A DNA stretch of 64,000 nucleotides, taken from assembly GCA_002368355.1 (NCBI GenBank), contig AP018281.1, positions 186,001 through 250,000 of the forward strand, read 5' to 3'. The DNA is from Chondrocystis sp. NIES-4102 (GTDB taxonomy: Bacteria > Cyanobacteriota > Cyanobacteriia > Cyanobacteriales > Xenococcaceae). Below the pieces are notes generated by a model. The model made no database searches. It was not told the origin of the DNA and worked only from the letters and a program-made list of their open reading frames with translations. Positions 42,514 to 51,863 of the stretch are shown piece after piece. Both the position numbers and the translations under genes were made by a program. Numbering within the stretch: position 1 is the first letter of the stretch; every line of letters starts with the position of its first letter.

Positions 42514-43691
42514 GCAATTGTAGCCAAATGTTCTTGAGGGACTGGGGAGACAGGAAATATACGGGGGGAAGAAATATTTAAGGATAAACTTACTTTCTCT
42601 CCTATGGCGATCGCCTGAGATGGTAAATTGCTACGAGTATGAATTTTTTTCCCAGATCTTGTTTCTACGCAGTACTGATATTCTCTGCCTAAAAACTGTC
42701 TTTCTCTAACTATTAGGGAGGATGTAGGATCGCTTACTAAAGTAATATCTTCTTGACGTAACATTAAATCTCCCTGAGTAGTGTATGTATCTTTGGGATG
42801 ATCACCATTATCGATAAAATCAGCCGTTGCGATCGCTATTGAGCCGATTTCTGTCTCCCATACTTCTCCTCGACGGGTAGCAGGTATAAAATTGGCTTGC
42901 GTGACAAATTCTGCAACAAAGCGCGATGCAGGATTAAGATAAATTTCTTCTGGAGTACCTACTTGCTCTAATTTCCCTTGACGCATTACCGCGATTTTAT
43001 CGGAGATGGCTAAAGCTTCTTCGCGATCGTGAGTGACAAAAATTGCTGATGTTCCTGCTGCTTTTAAAATTGAACGGATTTCGCCCCTAAGTCGGTGTCT
43101 TACTTGTACATCTAAATTACTTAAAGGTTCATCTAATAATATAAGGGAAGGTTGAGGGGCTAAAGCCCTAGCTAAAGCAATTCTTTGCTGTTGTCCTCCA
43201 GATAATTGATGGGGGTAACGTTTCTCTAACCCGCTTAGTCCTACTAATTCTAAAACTTCCCCAACTCGTCGTGTTATTTGGGTAGTTAAGGGTTTACTAT
43301 TAGCTAATCTGCCTTGGTGATGTTTTTTATGCTGATTTTTTAATCCATAGGCAATATTTTCAGCTACTGTTAAATGGGGAAATAAAGCATAGTCTTGGAA
43401 TACCATACCTGTATGGCGTTTTTCTGCTGCTAAAGAATCACAATTAGTCGCAACTACTTTTCCTGCTATTTCTACTGTTCCTTGAGAAATTGCTTCAAAC
43501 CCCGCCACAATTCTTAGTAAAGTTGTTTTACCACACCCAGAAGGCCCAAGTAAACCTAATAATTCTCCATGCTCTAAAGTTAAACTAACGTTATCTAAAA
43601 CTACCGTTGATTGATTATTTTTAGCCGAGTTTACACGATTGGCATAGGTTTTAGTGATATTTGTTAGCTGGAGAATTACTGAGTGTTCCAT
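42510..43691 (-). CDS. ABC transporter ATP-binding protein, iron(III)/spermidine-type (FutC/FbpC-like)
   Basis: The 393-residue protein has an ATPase domain with Walker [10 protein letters not shown] (49-57), Q-loop [23 protein letters not shown], signature [15 protein letters not shown], Walker [13 protein letters not shown] and the switch His in [12 protein letters not shown]-terminal TOBE-like regulatory region follows. The sequence around the Q-loop resembles FbpC/FutC/PotA-class ATPases, so ferric iron uptake is a reasonable guess, but the substrate is not certain. No permease or binding protein is adjacent. A 5-4-5 inverted repeat resembling a Fur site lies about 74 nt upstream of its start. 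Confidence 0.82.
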   Translation of the reverse strand: MEHSVILQLTNITKTYANRVNSAKNNQSTVVLDNVSLTLEHGELLGLLGPSGCGKTTLLRIVAGFEAISQGTVEIAGKVVATNCDSLAAEKRHTGMVFQDYALFPHLTVAENIAYGLKNQHKKHHQGRLANSKPLTTQITRRVGEVLELVGLSGLEKRYPHQLSGGQQQRIALARALAPQPSLILLDEPLSNLDVQVRHRLRGEIRSILKAAGTSAIFVTHDREEALAISDKIAVMRQGKLEQVGTPEEIYLNPASRFVAEFVTQANFIPATRRGEVWETEIGSIAIATADFIDNGDHPKDTYTTQGDLMLRQEDITLVSDPTSSLIVRERQFLGREYQYCVETRSGKKIHTRSNLPSQAIAIGEKVSLSLNISSPRIFPVSPVPQEHLATIA

Positions 43692-43764
43692 AGGATTTTT
43701 TAATCAACTGTGAATCTGATTGTTTCCAGTTGTTATGGCAGGTTTATTATCAGAATTTTTTAGG

Positions 43765-43778
43765 AATTGTTCTCAATT
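43765..43778 (-). promoter_or_regulatory. Possible Fur-like operator upstream of the ABC ATPase gene
   Basis: AATTG-TTCT-CAATT is a perfect 5-4-5 inverted repeat, 74 nt before the start codon of the iron-type ATPase. The TTCTCAATT half resembles known cyanobacterial FurA sites. The assignment rests on motif resemblance only. Confidence 0.3.
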
Positions 43779-43896
43779 AAAGTTTAGCCTATCCTCGACT
43801 TTTATCCAAATCACCCTACTTATTTATTAATTAATAATGGAATTTGTTTTGATTTTTGGCTATTGTTTTCTCGACAATTATCTTATCTATTTATTA

Positions 43897-44103
43897 CTAC
43901 CTTCTATATGCCTTTGCTGAAGCAGAAATCCAAGTATATGCAGCAATAGAAAATGGTAAAAGAATAAAAATAGCACCAGAAACTATTGGATGATCTCTCA
44001 CTGTAACACTCGAACTCATTGCTAGAATACCTAAGCCACAGTACACTAAACCTACTAAAGGAATACCTAAGACGAGCAAGGCAAATTTTTTGTCAGAATT
44101 CAT
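43897..44103 (-). CDS. Small two-helix membrane protein, hypothetical
   Basis: This 68-residue protein has two hydrophobic segments: LLVLGIPLVGLVYCGLGIL (about 9-27) and AIFILLPFSIAAYTWISA (about 44-61). They are separated by a short polar loop with VRDHP, and the C-terminus is basic (KAYRR). No family is recognised. It lies downstream of the TIR-like protein gene on the same strand, separated by 148 nt that include an (AT)n run. Confidence 0.6.
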   Translation of the reverse strand: MNSDKKFALLVLGIPLVGLVYCGLGILAMSSSVTVRDHPIVSGAIFILLPFSIAAYTWISASAKAYRR

Positions 44104-44251
44104 AATTTAGCTTAATTAAATATTACTATTACTAATCAATTATTCGATGAGCGGGTAAAAATTGCTTTAAAAAATTTTTATTGTTATATATATATATATT
44201 CCTTACTTATCAATTAAAAACCAAGCAACTTATAACTTACTAGTAAAATTA

Positions 44252-45019
44252 TTAAAATAAATGATACCTCTGCAACAATGTATCTATTAGCTTTGGTAAA
44301 CTTTTACTTAACTGATTAGCATTAGTAAAATTTAGTTCTTTATATCCAGGCATATCAAAAGGCATTGCACCTGATAAATCTGAACGTTCCATTTTTAATA
44401 ATAAAATTTGCCCATTATCCTTAGTTTGGACACCATAACCTAATTCCAAACAAACATTGGGATCAACTAGCAAACTAGATTGATTTTCATTGATCAAACT
44501 GCTAATAGGCGTAACATCAGCAATTAACAATAAACTTTTGCTAATTTTGCGTAATTGACTATTACTAAGACGTAAGGGAGACTCCAAACTTTGAGGTGTA
44601 ACTTCTAGAGATAGAGGTAAGCGCGATCGCTTATTCAAATTATCAATAATATTCTCCATCGCTAAAGTTATAGCTTCATTAGCAGCCTGACAATGGTTTT
44701 GAGGACTATAGTAAATTATTGGTTCTAGTCCAGAAGTACTATGACATTTAGTAAAATAAATCTCCTGAGAAACTAAATCAATATTAGAAACTATATAGCT
44801 ACCGCTTCCTTGGATATAAAATTCAACGGTTTGACCTGCTAAATATAATTGAAACCAATCTGAGGCTTCGACGGATAGGCGATCATCGAGAAAATCTGCC
44901 CGTAAACCTGTTTTTAACAGGCTATTTCTACTTAAACGCAGAGTACAAGGTTTTTGTAATACCTGCTTAATTGGTTCATATTCCTTAAGATACCAAGCTT
45001 TGAGCGCAATAATTGCCAC
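44252..45019 (-). CDS. Protein with C-terminal TIR-like / nucleotide-binding signature (255 aa)
   Basis: The N-terminal part (about 1-135) is unrecognised and beta-rich. The C-terminal part (about 155-250) has the pattern of predicted nucleotide-binding TIR-like domains: a strand with an Asp (LLLIADVT, D168), then DPNVCLELGYG (186-196) with Glu192 where those families carry NPNVxxELGxA. A hydrophobic strand QILLLKM and an MPFDMPGYKELNF segment precede the final helix. In such families the Glu is catalytic or binds ribose. The gene is 43 nt downstream of the Mo-nitrogenase-C-like gene and may share its transcript. The fold assignment is by motif only; the activity is unknown. Confidence 0.55.
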   Translation of the reverse strand: MAIIALKAWYLKEYEPIKQVLQKPCTLRLSRNSLLKTGLRADFLDDRLSVEASDWFQLYLAGQTVEFYIQGSGSYIVSNIDLVSQEIYFTKCHSTSGLEPIIYYSPQNHCQAANEAITLAMENIIDNLNKRSRLPLSLEVTPQSLESPLRLSNSQLRKISKSLLLIADVTPISSLINENQSSLLVDPNVCLELGYGVQTKDNGQILLLKMERSDLSGAMPFDMPGYKELNFTNANQLSKSLPKLIDTLLQRYHLF

Positions 45020-45062
45020 GATTGTCTGTTAAAGAAACAAGATGTTTAAATCTTAGTTTACC

Positions 45063-45422
45063 TTAACAATACACACTAACGTCTTCACCACAGACATCTG
45101 CTAGATAACAAATTGCCCGAAAACGCAGCCCAACCACCTCATTATAGAGAGGATTAAGTTTACACATAGGCGGAATTTTGATAATTGTGCGCCCAAATAG
45201 CTTGATTTCACGCTCAAATGGACATTGATTAGGCACTAATTTACAAATACGATGGGCAACAGCACTATTTTTAACCTCAAGATTATTTAACCATTGACGC
45301 AGGGGTGAAAATAAATCTAGCTTCTGGTTTTGAGTTTTATTTACAAATAATTTTCTCTGGTGTAATGAATTAATCCAAGAACTTAGGTGTAGGTTTTCAA
45401 TTTTGTCTTGTACTGTACTCAT
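45063..45422 (-). CDS. Mo-dependent nitrogenase C-terminal domain-like protein
   Basis: The 119-residue protein matches the cyanobacterial family annotated as Mo-dependent nitrogenase C-terminal. Matching segments include FSPLRQWLNNLEVKNSAVAH, VPNQCPFERE, KLFGRTIIKIPPMCKLNPLY and EVVGLRFRAICYLADVCGED. Four cysteines in conserved positions (in QCPFE, MCKLN, AICYL and DVCGED) plus one before them suggest a metal or redox role, though none is demonstrated. Despite the family name it occurs widely in non-diazotrophs, and no nif genes are in this window. Confidence 0.85.
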   Translation of the reverse strand: MSTVQDKIENLHLSSWINSLHQRKLFVNKTQNQKLDLFSPLRQWLNNLEVKNSAVAHRICKLVPNQCPFEREIKLFGRTIIKIPPMCKLNPLYNEVVGLRFRAICYLADVCGEDVSVYC

Positions 45423-46314
45423 AATGAATTTACTGACTTGTAATGATTTGCTTAACTAATAGAGAAGAGTTTCTTTAACAATTCTCCTTACTTACTCATG
45501 TATGTCAATATTTTTTAATTCATGCTTTTGACAATTTAAAATGTACTGACTTAGATAAGCAGGCTTAGTTCCAATTAATGATTAATCTTGTTCTGTCGGA
45601 ACAATTAAGTTTTTGGCTAATTTACTTATTTGCCCAATATTATCCTGCCCGATTTTCTTGCTGCTTTACATGAGCGAGATCACCTAATTACCATAAAGTT
45701 TGCTTAAAGATATGTTTGAGATTTCGCCAACCTTTACAATCTAGAAAAGTAGTATATATTTGACAAGTCTTTTGTAGCAAACAAATAAATAAGTTATTGT
45801 TGTTTTTGTAACAACCAGATTGTATTTTGCGCTTTTTTTACCACTATTTAGTTAATTATCACTGGGTTTAAATAGTGGGATTGCAATATTTTATAGGTAA
45901 ACTAGGTACAGGTAAACTTTAATTGATTGCTGTTAATTAAACTCCCATGCTAATCCTATAGCTCAAGTTTGTACAGCACGCTGTTAATAATAAGTCATAC
46001 CTTTACCCAAAGTTGAATTACATCTAAAGGTAATAGAAATTAAACGAGTATTTGACGAGTATTCTTTTTGACCTTAACTACTATAAATTGCTTAAGACAA
46101 ATAGCTTAAAATTCTCTAATAAGTTTATACCAAAAATAGTATAACGCTATCACTTGTAAATAGTAAGGATATATGTATCGTATGATACAAAAATTGTAAA
46201 TAAATTCTTAACTAACTGCGATCGGGGCATTTTGACAATTAATTAAAATAGAATTCGCGCTTGATATGTCAACCTTGGGCGAATATTGAGCGGATAAATT
46301 AATTATCACTATAA
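45423..46314. other. 892-nt gap with inverted repeats, possible non-coding RNA locus
   Basis: No protein-coding frame of note is visible. The gap holds several strong inverted repeats: CCACTATTTA (45841-45850) with its exact complement at 45869-45878 (10 bp, 18-nt loop), and TACCTTTA (45998-46005) with 46025-46032 (8 bp). It also holds a GTA-N8-TAC palindrome at 46174-46189. A small direct repeat GGTAAACT occurs twice near 45895-45920. Confidence 0.5.
46174..46189. promoter_or_regulatory. Orphan NtcA-like site
   Basis: TGTATCGTATGATACA is a perfect 6-4-6 palindrome and fits GTA-N8-TAC. No good -10 hexamer lies 22 nt away on either strand, and no protein gene is immediately downstream. It may therefore be fortuitous or serve an unannotated RNA. 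Confidence 0.35.
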
Positions 46315-46386
46315 GCTGGCAACAGGACTCGAACCTGCGACCGGCTGATTACAAATCAGCTGCTCTACCAACTGAGCTACGCCAGC
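46315..46386 (-). tRNA. tRNA-Thr(UGU)
   Basis: On the minus strand a 72-nt cloverleaf is complete: acceptor GCTGGCG/TGCCAGC-type pairing, D arm with AGCTCAGTTGGTAGAGC, anticodon loop TTTGTAA (anticodon TGT), and T arm with GGTTCGAGTCC. No CCA is encoded. Confidence 0.96.
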
Positions 46387-46660
46387 ACTAGAAAGATATA
46401 ATAGCAGACTCTTTTATATTTAGGCAAGCTTTTTGGGGTTATTATTTTAACCCCATTGATGATTAGATCAATTGCATAAATTATTATCAACTAGCTTGCG
46501 GACAGATATAATAAATGGGACGGTTTTCTGCTATATGTAACCACGTGTAAAAGAGTAAAGACCGAAGATTGCATGGTAACCAGCTTTAAATAGCCTCAAA
46601 CTTCCCTCTGGTAAAAAGCTAGGTTTCTTAATCTTCTATTTATCTAACCTAAAAAGTAGA

Positions 46661-47308
46661 TTATGCCATACTACTTTCAATTGCCCAGCGCGCTAATTCT
46701 GTGCGATTATTTAAACTAGTTTTATTGAGCATATTAGATACATGACTTTCAATAGTTCTTTGGCTAACATTTAATTGTTTGGCAATTTCACGATTAGCCA
46801 TCCCTTTAGCGACTAACTGCACCACTTTTAACTCTGTAGGAGTTAATTCGACATTATGAGGTACATGGATGGTTGGCGCGCCTTCTAAACTCTTTGGACG
46901 ACCTTGTTCCCAGCGTTTAATTTGATTAAGGGAGGATTCTACTTGTGCTACTAGTTCCTCTGGTTCAAAAGGTTTTACCATATAAACATCTGCACCTTCA
47001 TTGAGTCCTTTTACCTTATCCTGACTTTGACCTTTGGCAGAAAGAAATAAAACAGGAATTCTATTAGTCGCTGGCTCTTCGCGGATATGCTTAACTAAAG
47101 AATATCCATCCATCTCTGGCATCATAATATCGCAAATAATCATATCAGGAACATTATTATCCAATAGCTCTAAGGCTTCTCGACCATTTTCTGCTGTATC
47201 TACGTTATAACCTCTAAATTCTAAGTAATCCTTAACTAGTAGAATTAAATTTGGGTCATCATCTATCAGCAGCAGTTTTTTATTATCTCTCTGAGAATTA
47301 TCTTTCAT
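46661..47308 (-). CDS. NarL/LuxR-type response regulator (Rre1/Ycf29-like)
   Basis: A receiver domain (LLLIDDDPNLILLV, phospho-acceptor Asp in MIICDIMMPEMDGY, Lys in YMVKPFEPEEL) is joined to a C-terminal LuxR-type helix-turn-helix (LTPTELKVVQLVAKGMANREIAKQLNVSQ, continued by RTIESHVSNML). The architecture and length are like the conserved cyanobacterial NarL-family regulator Rre1 and plastid Ycf29, which respond to stress through a sensor kinase. The orthology is a guess. The ATG at 47308 is preferred over an upstream TTG at 47365. No kinase gene is adjacent. Confidence 0.85.
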   Translation of the reverse strand: MKDNSQRDNKKLLLIDDDPNLILLVKDYLEFRGYNVDTAENGREALELLDNNVPDMIICDIMMPEMDGYSLVKHIREEPATNRIPVLFLSAKGQSQDKVKGLNEGADVYMVKPFEPEELVAQVESSLNQIKRWEQGRPKSLEGAPTIHVPHNVELTPTELKVVQLVAKGMANREIAKQLNVSQRTIESHVSNMLNKTSLNNRTELARWAIESSMA

Positions 47309-47365
47309 AAGGTAATAAGGTTTAGTCTTTAACTGTACGTATTGGTTTATGTGACTATTAGGCAA

Positions 47366-47707
47366 ATGTCCTTATCTATATTTAAATCGTATAAGGAACA
47401 GTGATTGATAATTTTAAGAATATGTTAATTCAACTAAAGAGTAGCAACCTCTTATTGGCTGACGTAACTGTGAAATTACACAATATCTAATCTAACCTTA
47501 ATCTGGTTTTTCGACACTCTTTTGATAATTATTTCTTGCTAATTAAAGTTAAATTAAAAATGTTTATAAAGAAACTTAAAAAAATATTAATAATCTTGGA
47601 AAACCAGGCTATTTGTGCCTAAGTATTTTTATCAAAAAAAAGTAAGTAAAATTACTGAATAAAATTAGATTGTTGACAAAAAACAAATTAGATCAAGCAA
47701 CATAATT
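47366..47707. other. Intergenic region between divergent genes
   Basis: This AT-rich spacer between the response regulator and the nitroreductase contains no open frame of note. A TTGACA at about 47674 lacks a convincing -10 partner. No other structure was recognised. Confidence 0.5.
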
Positions 47708-48286
47708 ATGTTTATAGACCAATTAAATGAATTAATCAGATCAAGAAGATCGACGAAGCCTAGAGTCTTTAACGGGAAAAGGATCGACGATAGTATTATT
47801 TGGCAGATATTAGAAAATGCTAATTGGGCTCCTAATCATGGTTTAACACAACCGTGGAAATATGTAGTTTTTACCGATTCGAGTTTAAAAAAATTGGCAA
47901 GTTTTCAGGCAGATTTATATAAAAAACTAACTTCTCCAGCAAAGTTTCAACTTGAAAAATATGAGCGAATGCAAACCAATATCCTCAAGTCTTCCCATAT
48001 AATTGTTATTTGTATGCTACGGCAACAATCGGAAAAAATACCTGAAATTGAAGAGATAGAAGCAGTAGCTTGTAGTGTACAAAATATGGCATTAACCGCA
48101 GCAGCTTATCAAGTTTGTAGCTTTTGGGGTTCTGGAGGTATTACTTATACAGAGGAATTAAAAGAATTTTTAGGTTTGGGAGAAAAAGATAAATGTCTTG
48201 GGTATTTATACTTAGGGTATAGTGATAATCCAAGTACTCAAAGTCGGCGTGTTCCAATTCAACAAAAAGTGGAATGGCTTGCTTGA
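47708..48286 (+). CDS. Nitroreductase family protein (FMN-dependent)
   Basis: The 192-residue protein has the nitroreductase fold. The N-terminal FMN-phosphate site is LIRSRRSTKPRVFNGKRID, followed by ILENANWAPNHGLTQPWKYVVF. The conserved C-terminal flavin region is GSGGITYTEELKEFLGLGEKDKCLGYLYLGY. It resembles the YdjA-like single-domain group, which uses NAD(P)H and FMN to reduce nitro compounds or quinones. It appears monocistronic. The physiological substrate is unknown. Confidence 0.88.
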   Translation: MFIDQLNELIRSRRSTKPRVFNGKRIDDSIIWQILENANWAPNHGLTQPWKYVVFTDSSLKKLASFQADLYKKLTSPAKFQLEKYERMQTNILKSSHIIVICMLRQQSEKIPEIEEIEAVACSVQNMALTAAAYQVCSFWGSGGITYTEELKEFLGLGEKDKCLGYLYLGYSDNPSTQSRRVPIQQKVEWLA

Positions 48287-48532
48287 ATAAGTACGATAAA
48301 AATGTAGAGAAATGCTCATCACTATAGCCTTAAAAAATTATTTGACGACAACTATGTTGATTTCTAGTGGAGTAGTTAAAAGCTAATAGGTAATATTCTG
48401 TAATTGCTATAGCTTGGTAAATCGGTAAGTGTAAAGGCAAAAATAGATTGATAATACTAAGATTAATATTAGGAGTAACTAAAAAGTCAGCCTAAATAAT
48501 TTAGTTATTATCTTTACAATTGTAATTTATTT

Positions 48533-49393
48533 ATGACCATATCCAAACAAGCTCTAATTGGTTTAAATGCCGATCGCTTTCGCCACCCACTAGATTTACA
48601 AGCAACCAATGCCCTCAAACAATTACCAGGAATAGATATTGCTATTCGTAGTATTTTAGGTTCAGTTGCCGAGCAATTCTTTTATTTAAACAATATTGCT
48701 TCTAGCGTTTTGGTGAGTGAAAAACAATTACCTCATCTCCACAAATTACTAATAGAAGCCTGTGAAATTCTAGATTTAGAACCACCACAGTTATATGTAC
48801 AACAAAATCCGACACCCAATGCTTACACCTTTGCGATGAAGGGAAAACAGCCTTTTGTAGTCTTACACACTTCTTTGATAGAAATGCTGACTCCAGAGGA
48901 AATTCAGGCGGTAATTGCCCATGAATTAGGTCATCTTAAGTGTGAACATGGAGTTTATTTAACGATGGCGAATGTCTTGGTGTTGGCAGCCAATTTACTA
49001 CCTAGCTGGGGGACAGTTTTAGCCCAATCTTTACAGGAACAAATGCTGCAATGGGTACGTTGTGCAGAGTTCAGTTGCGATCGCGCTGCACTTTTAGCTA
49101 TTCAAGATCCCAAAGTAGTTATGTCAGTCTTGATGAAGCTTGCAGGAGGTTCTCCCACACTTGCCCCACAGTTAAATTTAGATGCTTTTATTGAACAAGC
49201 CAAGGCTTACGACTCTGTAAGTACAGGTAGTTTAGGACAAATGCTGCAAGTTGCCCAAACTGCACAATTAACCCATCCTGTACCTGTAATTCGTGCCAGA
49301 GAAATAGATCGCTGGGCAAGTTCTGCCGAATATCAAGCGATAGTGGAGAAGGAAAAGTTAGCCGAAGGCAAGTTAGGCTGGAGTAATTGGTAA
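48533..49393 (+). CDS. M48 family zinc metallopeptidase (HtpX-like)
   Basis: The 286-residue peptidase has the zinc motif HELGH at residues 130-134 (IQAVIAHELGHLKCEHG) and a downstream Glu-containing helix CAEFSCDRAALLA that supplies the third zinc ligand. A moderately hydrophobic stretch near 145-165 could be membrane-associated. The C-terminal part (TAQLTHPVPVIRAREIDRWA) matches other M48 members. These enzymes act in protein quality control. The downstream DUF427 gene is 47 nt away in the same direction. Confidence 0.88.
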   Translation: MTISKQALIGLNADRFRHPLDLQATNALKQLPGIDIAIRSILGSVAEQFFYLNNIASSVLVSEKQLPHLHKLLIEACEILDLEPPQLYVQQNPTPNAYTFAMKGKQPFVVLHTSLIEMLTPEEIQAVIAHELGHLKCEHGVYLTMANVLVLAANLLPSWGTVLAQSLQEQMLQWVRCAEFSCDRAALLAIQDPKVVMSVLMKLAGGSPTLAPQLNLDAFIEQAKAYDSVSTGSLGQMLQVAQTAQLTHPVPVIRAREIDRWASSAEYQAIVEKEKLAEGKLGWSNW

Positions 49394-49440
49394 GATTAAA
49401 TCAGATTTTTTGAATAGTCATTTAGTTTAATTAAAATACA

Positions 49441-49725
49441 ATGCCTAAAGCAATTTGGAATGGTCAAGTTTTAGCCCAGAGCGATCGCACTGAAGTAGTG
49501 GAGAATAACCATTATTTTCCACCAGATTCAATTAATCAGGAGTTTTTTAAGGAAAGTTCCACTCATACTATTTGTCCTTGGAAGGGGCAGGCAAGTTATT
49601 ACACTATTGTAGTTGACGGTCAAGAAAATAAAGATGCAGCTTGGTATTATCCCGAAACTAAAGAAAAAGCTAATAATATTAAAGGTTATATTGCCTTTTG
49701 GAAGGGAGTTAAGGTAGAAGCTTAG
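49441..49725 (+). CDS. DUF427 domain protein
   Basis: The 94-residue single-domain protein has the family core PKAIWNGQVLAQSDRTEVVENNHYFP, continued by STHTICPWKGQASYY and the ending AWYYPETKEKANNIKGYIAFWKGV. The Cys-Pro-Trp-Lys-Gly element is characteristic. The biochemical function is unknown. It follows the HtpX-like gene closely and may be cotranscribed. Confidence 0.93.
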   Translation: MPKAIWNGQVLAQSDRTEVVENNHYFPPDSINQEFFKESSTHTICPWKGQASYYTIVVDGQENKDAAWYYPETKEKANNIKGYIAFWKGVKVEA

Positions 49726-49833
49726 ACTTATTGCATCAGATGAGCTTAACTATTTATTTTTATCTCCGAATGGCAAGATATTAATCTCATTCGAGGGTGA
49801 ATAAGTAGTAAATTGCAGCATAAAAATGCTAGT

Positions 49834-51447
49834 TTAATCAGTTTTCGGCTTATTACCAGCACATTTTTGAGCTTGCTCAATATTATCTACATCTTTAGTA
49901 CATTGCTCATATTTTTCCCACTTGCTAGTCATCAACTGTTTAATTTCTTGGTGACGGGCAACTCCTTCATAAGCATAGCGATTAAGATTATTATCAATAA
50001 TTAATTTCTCTATGTATTTAATCCTTTGTTTACTCTCAGGATGGCTTGATAGCCAAGCAGGGGGTTGTGGATTATCTTGATCTTGATGATATTGAGTTAG
50101 TTTTGCCATTAAGTTGCGAACCCCATCAGCAGCATAACCAGCATTAACTAAAATTCTTGTACCAAAAATATCAGCTTGTTGTTCCATATCTCGGCTATAA
50201 TTCAAAACGATTAAACTAGTAGCGGTATTGCCGACATAGGGAATATAACTAACTATATTAGCGGTTAAATTTCCTTGGGTAGCTAACTGAAAACCGTGAG
50301 ATAAAGCAGCATGAGCAACTTCATGAGCTAATAATCCTGCAAGTTCCGCTTCAGAATCAGTATTGATGATTGCTCCAGCATTGACGAAGACTTTCCCACC
50401 AGGAAGAGCAAAGGCGTTTAGTTGATCGTCCATAATCACATAAAATTGATAATCAAAGTCATCTCTACCTGAAGCTTTGGCAACTTTCTGACCTAATTGA
50501 GTAATATATTGCAATATTTCCTCGTCTTCTAGTAGGGGTAATTGTTTTTGAGCCTGTTTAACCGCAGATTCCCCCACAGCAGATTCACCTTTAATTAATA
50601 AAGAAGCTGTTTCTAAAGCTGAAAGAGGACCAAATAAATTACCAGTCAAAGCAAAGCCAACCGTACCTGCAACTGCATTACCTATAGCATTCCAAGTGAT
50701 TTTGGAGCGTAAACTACTTTGATATTTGGCTAAATATTCTTGGGCTAATTGCTCAAATTCTTTAGCTGCTGGTAGATCTGGGTTAAACAGAGCAAACTGT
50801 CGCGCCAGGATAGAAGCATCCAGCCATTTTTCAGCAGCAACATCGGCATCTATTTTAGCTTTAATTAGTTTTGGTTCGTGGGGATAAAGGTTAATGGCTC
50901 GATTTAAAACTTCTATTGATTCTGCTTGGCGTTCATGTTCCATTAATACAGCAGCATAATGGAGATGACCTGAAATAAACTGTGGTTCTCTAGTAGTTAA
51001 TAGTTTTAAGGCACTAATTACTTGGCTATCTTTCTGCTGTTTTTTTCCTGTTTGATAATTACGCCAAAATACTTTCCCACCTGCACTTAATTTTGCAGGG
51101 TCATCAAATAGTATGGTTGATTGTTGCTGCTTATTAGTTTGATTGCGTTCTAGATCCCAAACACCTTTGGCTTCTCGATAAAGTTGGGTTGCAGCAGCTT
51201 TATCTCCTAATAAATAAAGTTGGTCTGCTTGAACTAATTTTTTTAATTTGGCAATCGTTTCTGGAGTTGGTTTTTTGGTTTTCGGTTTTTTATTTTCAGG
51301 GCGTAAAGGGGTATTAATTGCAGATTTAATATTTAATTGAGCTAAAGTATCAATATTATTATTATTTTTAGATTCAGCTAAACTTGCATTAGAGAAAATT
51401 AAAACGTTGAGCAAGATTAAACAAAAATTATGTATTTTCAACCTCAT
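49834..51447 (-). CDS. Exported M48 metallopeptidase with TPR-like repeats (BepA-like)
   Basis: The 537-residue protein has an N-terminal signal peptide (hydrophobic 8-22, cleavage near ASLAES). A Pro/Lys-rich linker (about 45-62) is followed by helical TPR-like repeats (about 65-240). The M48 zinc peptidase domain has HEVAH at 375-379 and the downstream Glu helix (DMEQQADIFGTRILVNAGY). The combination of M48 and TPR resembles periplasmic BepA/YfgC, which assists outer-membrane protein assembly; here the TPR part comes first. It converges with DUF427. Confidence 0.87.
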   Translation of the reverse strand: MRLKIHNFCLILLNVLIFSNASLAESKNNNNIDTLAQLNIKSAINTPLRPENKKPKTKKPTPETIAKLKKLVQADQLYLLGDKAAATQLYREAKGVWDLERNQTNKQQQSTILFDDPAKLSAGGKVFWRNYQTGKKQQKDSQVISALKLLTTREPQFISGHLHYAAVLMEHERQAESIEVLNRAINLYPHEPKLIKAKIDADVAAEKWLDASILARQFALFNPDLPAAKEFEQLAQEYLAKYQSSLRSKITWNAIGNAVAGTVGFALTGNLFGPLSALETASLLIKGESAVGESAVKQAQKQLPLLEDEEILQYITQLGQKVAKASGRDDFDYQFYVIMDDQLNAFALPGGKVFVNAGAIINTDSEAELAGLLAHEVAHAALSHGFQLATQGNLTANIVSYIPYVGNTATSLIVLNYSRDMEQQADIFGTRILVNAGYAADGVRNLMAKLTQYHQDQDNPQPPAWLSSHPESKQRIKYIEKLIIDNNLNRYAYEGVARHQEIKQLMTSKWEKYEQCTKDVDNIEQAQKCAGNKPKTD

Positions 51448-51662
51448 AGGGCATAATTCCTCACAAAATGCTTGAAAACCAGAAAAAAATTTGACAGTAG
51501 GATAAATAAGAGCGAATTAAGCTTATGGCAATCTTTCTTGATTGTATAGAAATGTGAAATAACTAATAAATAATCAAAAAAATATTAATTATTGCCTTCC
51601 ATTTTACAACCCGTGTATTTTAAATTAGAAAATGTTTACTAATAACAAAACCCAAGAATTTA

Positions 51663-51833
51663 ATGACTACTCACTTTATTACTGCCGAAATTGACCTTCA
51701 GGCAACCCCATTAAAACTGCGTGACGAAATCGAATCACAGTTGAAAAAAGAAGGTGAACCCTTGCGTTGGGCGATTACAGAAGTGGACAAAGAAAAGCAG
51801 AAAGCAACAGTAGAAGCTATAGTGACCAAGTAA
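51663..51833 (+). CDS. Small conserved protein (56 aa)
   Basis: An ATG at 51663 opens a 56-codon frame ending TAA at 51833, encoding MTTHFITAEIDLQATPLKLR then DEIESQLKKEGEPLRWAITE and VDKEKQKATVEAIVTK. The alternating beta-alpha-beta pattern and normal codon use support a real gene. It lies only 30 nt before the DUF3326 gene in the same direction, suggesting a shared transcript. The function is unknown. Confidence 0.75.
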   Translation: MTTHFITAEIDLQATPLKLRDEIESQLKKEGEPLRWAITEVDKEKQKATVEAIVTK

Positions 51834-51863
51834 GTCTACATATAGTTTTATATTAGATAAATT

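Noticed and set aside
44252-45019. Anti-phage defence operon around the TIR-like protein
   Set aside because: No recognised partner genes (cyclase, NTPase, nuclease) are adjacent; only the single-domain signature is seen.
46434-46455. Hairpin TGGGGTT/AACCCCA as a terminator
   Set aside because: Neither strand has a T-run directly after the stem; it remains an unexplained small hairpin near tRNA-Thr.
49813-50004. 63-aa plus-strand frame
   Set aside because: It overlaps the well-supported M48 gene on the minus strand and shows no family features.
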